Assembly (NCBI GenBank): GCA_036873755.1 | Contig: JAVTVY010019507.1 | Span: forward strand, 1 to 64,000 | Direction of reading: 5' to 3' | DNA: 64,000 nt | Source: Hanleya hanleyi | Lineage: Eukaryota > Mollusca > Polyplacophora > Lepidopleurida > Hanleyidae | Part shown: positions 59,151 through 64,000 of the stretch, piece after piece | Layout of the letters: every line of letters starts with the position of its first letter | How positions within the stretch are numbered: position 1 is the first letter of the stretch | Program-made: the position numbers and the translations under genes | Notes under the pieces: model-generated | The model's input: only the letters and a program-made list of their open reading frames with translations | The model's database searches: none | Told to the model about the DNA's origin: nothing

Positions 59151-59220
59151 TGATAATGCAAAAAAAAAAAATACAAAATTAAAAAAATATCAATGTCACT
59201 TATGAGCCACCGTACGAACT

Positions 59221-59628
59221 TCTATTTCCTTCTAATTTGTTTGGTTCACGAATAATCATCAAGAATATCTGGACTCTCTGAAGTTTCTGTGGGTAATTTC
59301 TCCAAATGTGTGCACAATGAAAAATACAACTCCGAAGAGCTATCGAACAGGAATCCATTGAGGGAGAAGTTGAGGATTAAGTTGAATTGCTCCTCACCAG
59401 CATGCTTGTGTTGTCCACTTTACAGCATGTTTAAAACATCATGCCGATATTTAGGTGTAGAATATATTCACATGGGTGATATTTGTTGACCGGCTGTTTG
59501 ATAATGAAGTGTGTGCACTGTGAAATAATAGAATGAATGCATTGGACTTGCCAGTGCAACATGCTTAAATTGTCATGCCAATGTACCGTAATGGTTCCAC
59601 TTGTGGATGCGAATAATATACCATTCTG
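59221..59628. other. Short spacer, nothing recognised
   Basis: No feature recognised apart from a loosely repeated caccagcatgcttg/cagtgcaacatgctta phrase. Confidence 0.4.
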
Positions 59629-60203
59629 TAGCTCCGGTGTAGTCTTGTTCTATACTACGTGAGAACAACGCTATGGCTGCAAACCAATTACCAGATCGAG
59701 TTGTTGGAAAAGTGCCGTACGGGCAATATTTGCCAAACCAATTCACCATAACCAATAAAATATGTCGATTCTATGTCCTCTTACCTTTCATAAAACACCT
59801 TGTTTATGAGTGAATGTCCGTTTTTAGCTTGACAAGAGATCTAAATTCGGACGAGGGGGGTAAAACTGTCCACATCGTCATCATCTTTGCATCGATCAGA
59901 ACGCTGGTTACGCGCCACAATAACTCGCGCGCGAAAAACACTACACGCACAACGGCGATATGGGCAGTTTTACCCCCCTCGTCCGAGTTTAGACGTCTTG
60001 CAAAACTAAAATGGACAGTCGCTGATAAACAAGGTGTTTTATGAAAGGTAAGTGGACATAGAATCGAATTATGTTATTGGTTATGCTCAATTGGTTCGGC
60101 AAATATTGCCCGTACGGCACTTTCCCAACAACTCGATCTGGCGATTGGTTTGCAGCCGTAGCGTTGTTCTCACGTAGTATAGAACAAGGCTACACCGGAG
60201 CTA
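59629..60203. mobile_element. 575-bp inverted-repeat element (TA-flanked MITE)
   Basis: The ends TAGCTCCGGTGTAG and CTACACCGGAGCTA are exact inverses. The arms extend about 240 bp with few mismatches (for example gtgccgtacgggcaatattt in both) around a centre at about 59890-59960. TA at each end fits a Tc1/mariner-type duplication, but it could also be part of the repeat. No coding capacity. Confidence 0.85.
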
Positions 60204-62714
60204 ACTATTCTGTCACAAACCGTGATTGCATACTGTACGGTAACCGAGTGTTCTTCGTGCAACATGCTTAGCAAATCATGCCGATATGTGGTAATATACT
60301 AATCTGTTATAGGCAGTATATTTTAACTACCTCCTTAGATGGAAGAGACTATGCAGGCATATTGTGACTTCAATTGAACCAGATAATTTGTGCTCAAATA
60401 CTGACGCTCGGAGCCCTGATAAATTCGTGGAAATTAAACTGACGAAGTTTCCACTAGTTTAAATGAATTTTATTCTGAATGTCTTCAGATTTTGATTTGA
60501 TGTTCTACAGATAAATGGCATTACCGACAGACGATTCAGTCAGAACAAGGAACTTTCCAACTTCCGACATGGATTTTGATCCAGCAGCGTCAGTGCTGGC
60601 GCACATAATCTCTGGTCTTGGCCTTCTGTCAAACAGCATGCTCAGGATGCATTGAGTGCAGCATGAATGGCAATGGTGAACTGCTTTATTTCCTGGAAAC
60701 GAATGTGGCACTGCAACATGCACATGCTTTGGTTGGCGTGGCGTCCTAATTATGACATGCTGAGTGGATATTATACATGTGTGAGGTGTGAGTATGCACT
60801 CCAAAATTGTGTTCTATTTGAACCTACCTTAGTCTCGGGCTGAAACAGAATATAATTTGCCTTGGGTTGAAAAATAAAATTGTTGACCGCCCATGCACTG
60901 GATCATATAATCTTTCAATATGTATATAAACTTCCACCAGTATATTCCCCGGGATACATCTATAACAGTACATCGCCCTGCAGTAATTATAATTATCGAT
61001 ATATCCCTGTAGTTATGGGAACAAACGATAAGGTAAAGTACATGTTTAAAGTTTCATAAACCCTATCGGAGTATAGCGAATTGCGATGTCAATAAATACC
61101 GCAATTTTCTATATTGGATATTTTGGTCTTTTTTAAGACCCTTCAAATTTGGATTAAGACATGGGTGAGATAAACAGGTTCGAGACAATTCCAATATATA
61201 ATCTCGGGCAACTGACTTTCTACTACTCACATGTAGAATCCGGTAGGTGCAATGAGGATAGAGTCAGTTCTTCATCAGTTAGTGGGCGTAAACGCGTTAG
61301 GGAGTATTACTACTAGAAGGTAGCAACATGAATTATGACACTGATGATAAATTCATTGATGATGATGACGGTGGCGGTGATGATGGTGATGATGTGGATG
61401 ACAAACGACCACTGCGATGATATTGATGATGATAATGATAATATTATGGACAACGGAATCACCAGGAGCACTGAGGGAGCGTGGGTGCTATAAATGAGCG
61501 TCATCCATATGATGATATATAAAAGAAACCATAAATAAGACGATGGACTGTAGACATAGAATCTAACAAACGGACGACCATAATCTGTTGTCGTTGATAC
61601 AACATAGGTACAATTCTTCAAAGAAAGCATGGCAGGTATGCACGGAAAAGTGAACGAAGAAGCAGTATTGAATTTTGATAAATGCAAATGCTGCAGATAA
61701 TGCTACGGCAAAAAAGTTATGAAAGTGAGATGTATCTATTCTTAACTTCTGTTACTTTTGTGATATGTAGTTAAATATATTTAAAACTTTAATATATCTG
61801 TTCTTAACCTTACAAGCCTGGGGGGGGGGGGGGGTCATTATGGCCTGCCATACTTTTTACTCTATATTTCGGCTAAAACGGCAACTAGCCACACTGAGAA
61901 TAAAATTGCATTTTATAATGTAGTTCTTGTATATCTCTTGTAAGATTTGGATCTTACCTTCTCCGTTGACTGTATAATATTTTCACATTGATGTGTTAAA
62001 AGATTCTTTATCAATTATACTTCAGTAGGCGTTATTTGGCATTACCATTTTGATATGACAAAAGCTAGAGGACATTTTTTTTTAATAATGATTCAGCAAG
62101 CAGAAGCAAGATGTTTGAATCTTGATATACAGCAAGGCTGGGTTTACTTACTGACATATTTACTTACTAATTATTTGCACGTAATAGCGATCTTAATAGA
62201 TGAACAGTTGTGATAAGTGTATACCCTACCGTACAGGTTATCGACTAATATTCAGCGCTAAAAGAACACCCAGCGCGGGCTATTTATTCTATGTTTGTAG
62301 CGTGTTTTATGCGCATTTGTGAAGCTGTTTGTATAATTGTAAGACGTGGTTTGCTATACCAACCATTGCAAACATTGCTGTCCACTTACATCTACCCTTA
62401 GCTCTCGTCCGTACACACGAATGTATCACAGTGTATACCTTTATACAGATAAGCCTCCGTTTTCTCAACGACATCAATATTTGATTTTATTATAAGTTCG
62501 AAAGAGCTATATATTGGTTGTATTATCAGAGGGATTTGATAATAAAGAGATCGGGAACAGAAGTGAATGGGAAAGTAACATCTGCAATACAGAAATGTAT
62601 CCCCACGATATTCCTCGTCCTACGCTCATACTAACAGCTTGTATCTTCCTCCTTGAACCTCAATAATGGTACTCTATGGTTAAGGCCTCTGTATTGGTGG
62701 TACTGCATGGAATT
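60204..62714. other. Intergenic or intronic, simple repeats only
   Basis: A GAT/GATG-rich stretch at about 61340-61445 gives a leucine/serine/isoleucine-rich minus-strand frame that is not a gene. A poly-G run is at about 61819-61832. The minus-strand frame at 60505-60804 has several cysteines but no recognised domain. Confidence 0.45.
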
Positions 62715-62912
62715 ACCAGCGTCTGGTCCGTCATTCATAATTCAGCGGTAGCCCATTAAAGAATATCCGCGTCCATAATCCAAGGACCTTTTTCATATAT
62801 TCCATGTAACAGCATTAGCACCAAATTCAAAAAAGCAATCATAGTATACATAAACATAGGCTAGTTTCCCGCAAGAGAGAAGCGGCCAACAGTTTTCAAT
62901 GATGCGGGCAAG
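62715..62912 (-). mobile_element. Naiad tail fragment
   Basis: It is the inverted last ~200 bp of the Naiad tail: tccgtcattcataattcagc, ccgcgtccataatccaagg, agtatacataaacataggc and aagcggccaacagttttcaa. Little decayed. It is tail only, without coding sequence. Confidence 0.85.
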
Positions 62913-64000
62913 CCTGGCTCCTAGAAGCAATGATTTATCCACACATACATTTACATGAACGATCCATTGTCGGTGATGCAAATACATAGGCTGATAAACT
63001 GTGCACCAACCGATTTTCAACATTGTGTTCTACTTAGTAAATTGTGGTCATTCTTGAATTGCTTGTAATTTTTTCTTCTTGTTATGGGTGATGTTGCTTG
63101 AATTTGAGATTAACAGAATCTGTGGTGAAATTCGGCAACACCAGGAATGAAATAGGTGTTCCAACAATCTGATTAAAACTCAGACTTAATAAACCGCTCC
63201 TCTTTCGGACATGTCGCTAAATTAAGATCTGGGACAGTCCCTATCTTAAATCTGTCGCGCATGTCAGGCTTGCGACCAATCACAGTCCAGTCGTGGAGAT
63301 GCCGCAAGACGGTACATCTTCGGAAAATTTATGACCTAGATTCTGCATTGAAGATCAACCATTGAAACGCGGAAAACAACGAATTACATCAATTATACCG
63401 TATTTTCGCCTGCATGTTGTCTGATCGTACTGTTCTTGTTTATCTGATGATGCTGAACAATAATGATCTTGTGATCTTTGGGTTGGGTCATAAATTTTCT
63501 GAAGATGTACCATTTTGCCGTTTATTTTCGATTACATCTAAAATTATGGTGTGTTGGCGTGTCCGCATTAAAGCAGGAGCGACTGCAGATGCTCTCTGTA
63601 ATGTATGCTACGTAAAAGACACTGTATAGCCGTTCTTTTTACCGGCTACGGGAAATCTTTATGTTGCCGAGTGTACGGACGAGACGCACAAAAATTCCCG
63701 CCTGAAGGCTGAAGCTTCAGGCGGGTGACAAAGACGTTCTTTGCTGTCGACTCAGTCCTTGAGCGATCACCGAAGATGATTATTTGCTCCCCGATGCCCT
63801 CTTCAATGACAGACCAGGTGAAAAGATCAAGGGATATTTCTTGCACTGCTGGATATATAGGTACGGTTATTTGTTTCATAAAATCAGTTCATAACTGCAT
63901 CGCAACAAGAACGGAGATTAGGAGATTAGCCGTCACGCTATAATACGACGCGTCTCATTGGGCGACTATTTGACCCGGAAACTATTTGATTCGGAGTTCA
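62913..64000. other. Right end, nothing firmly recognised
   Basis: A perfect short hairpin lies at 63697-63725 (CCCGCCTGAAG pairing with CTTCAGGCGGG). Frames at 63646-63879 (minus) and 63414-63629 (plus) have ordinary composition but no family I recognise. N-terminal guanylate cyclase exons might be expected in this direction but were not identified. Confidence 0.4.

Larger units (their letters stand above)
55634..59214. mobile_element. 3.58-kb foldback-type element with minisatellite arms
   Basis: The 6-bp CGAACT flanks both ends (55628-55633 and 59215-59220), a target duplication. The first and last ~80 bp are inverted copies, starting TACGGTGGCTCATAAGTGAC and running into a T-rich stretch and gcattatcacctaggtgg. 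Inside, each arm is a 21-bp tandem array (55695-56105 and 58838-59150). Long inverted repeats made of tandem repeats are the hallmark of foldback elements. The ~2.6-kb centre has a 325-bp tandem repeat, but no transposase was recognised, so it is non-autonomous or captured other sequence. Confidence 0.85.

Noticed and set aside
60505..60804. Cysteine-containing minus-strand frame as an N-terminal guanylate cyclase exon
   Set aside because: No match to the expected ligand-domain pattern and no consistent splice sites.

Overview
This is eukaryotic DNA from an invertebrate, most likely a marine lophotrochozoan and plausibly a mollusc. The evidence is one gene with 14 small exons, GT-AG introns of up to about 8 kb, a tRNA-derived SINE, many Penelope-like elements (PLEs), palindromic MITEs and minisatellites. 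The 3' end of a LINE fragment (near 15650-15690) resembles tails I associate with mollusc genomes; that point is recall, not a search result.

The only host gene I can reconstruct is on the minus strand, from about 55184 down to 27918. Fourteen exons join in perfect phase into about 650 residues of a membrane (receptor) guanylate cyclase: the membrane-proximal half of the ANF-receptor ligand-binding domain (exons a-f), one transmembrane helix (g), a juxtamembrane and kinase-homology domain (h-m), and the dimerisation helix that precedes the cyclase domain (n). The N-terminal exons (above 55184) and the cyclase catalytic exons (below 27918) were not found, so the gene is partial here or broken.

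Positions 1-27900, where the catalytic exons should lie if they are inside the window, are dominated by PLEs. A canonical PLE with an inverted copy of its 3' part occupies 1.1-4.9 kb. A second canonical PLE fragment with its GIY-YIG end is at 6.2-7.1 kb, minus strand. A nearly complete Naiad-type PLE (N-terminal GIY-YIG, CxC linker, C-terminal reverse transcriptase) is at 19.4-22.9 kb, with truncated relatives at 5.6, 7.3, 11.2 and 12.5 kb. A LINE 3' fragment (15.2 kb), a 160-bp satellite (23.4-24.1 kb) and degenerate tandem repeats (to 25.4 kb) fill much of the rest.

Positions 27900-55200 are the gene. Its introns hold Naiad tail fragments, a piggyBac-like MITE with TTAA target duplication, a SINE, a 658-bp palindromic MITE and several minisatellites. 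Two minisatellites are built from the gene's own splice sites: a 32-bp x 11 array contains the 3' splice site of exon n, and a 64-bp x 4 array contains the 5' splice site of exon h.

Positions 55200-64000 hold a 3.58-kb foldback-type element whose inverted arms are 21-bp minisatellites, a 575-bp inverted-repeat element and one more Naiad tail. No host gene was recognised there.
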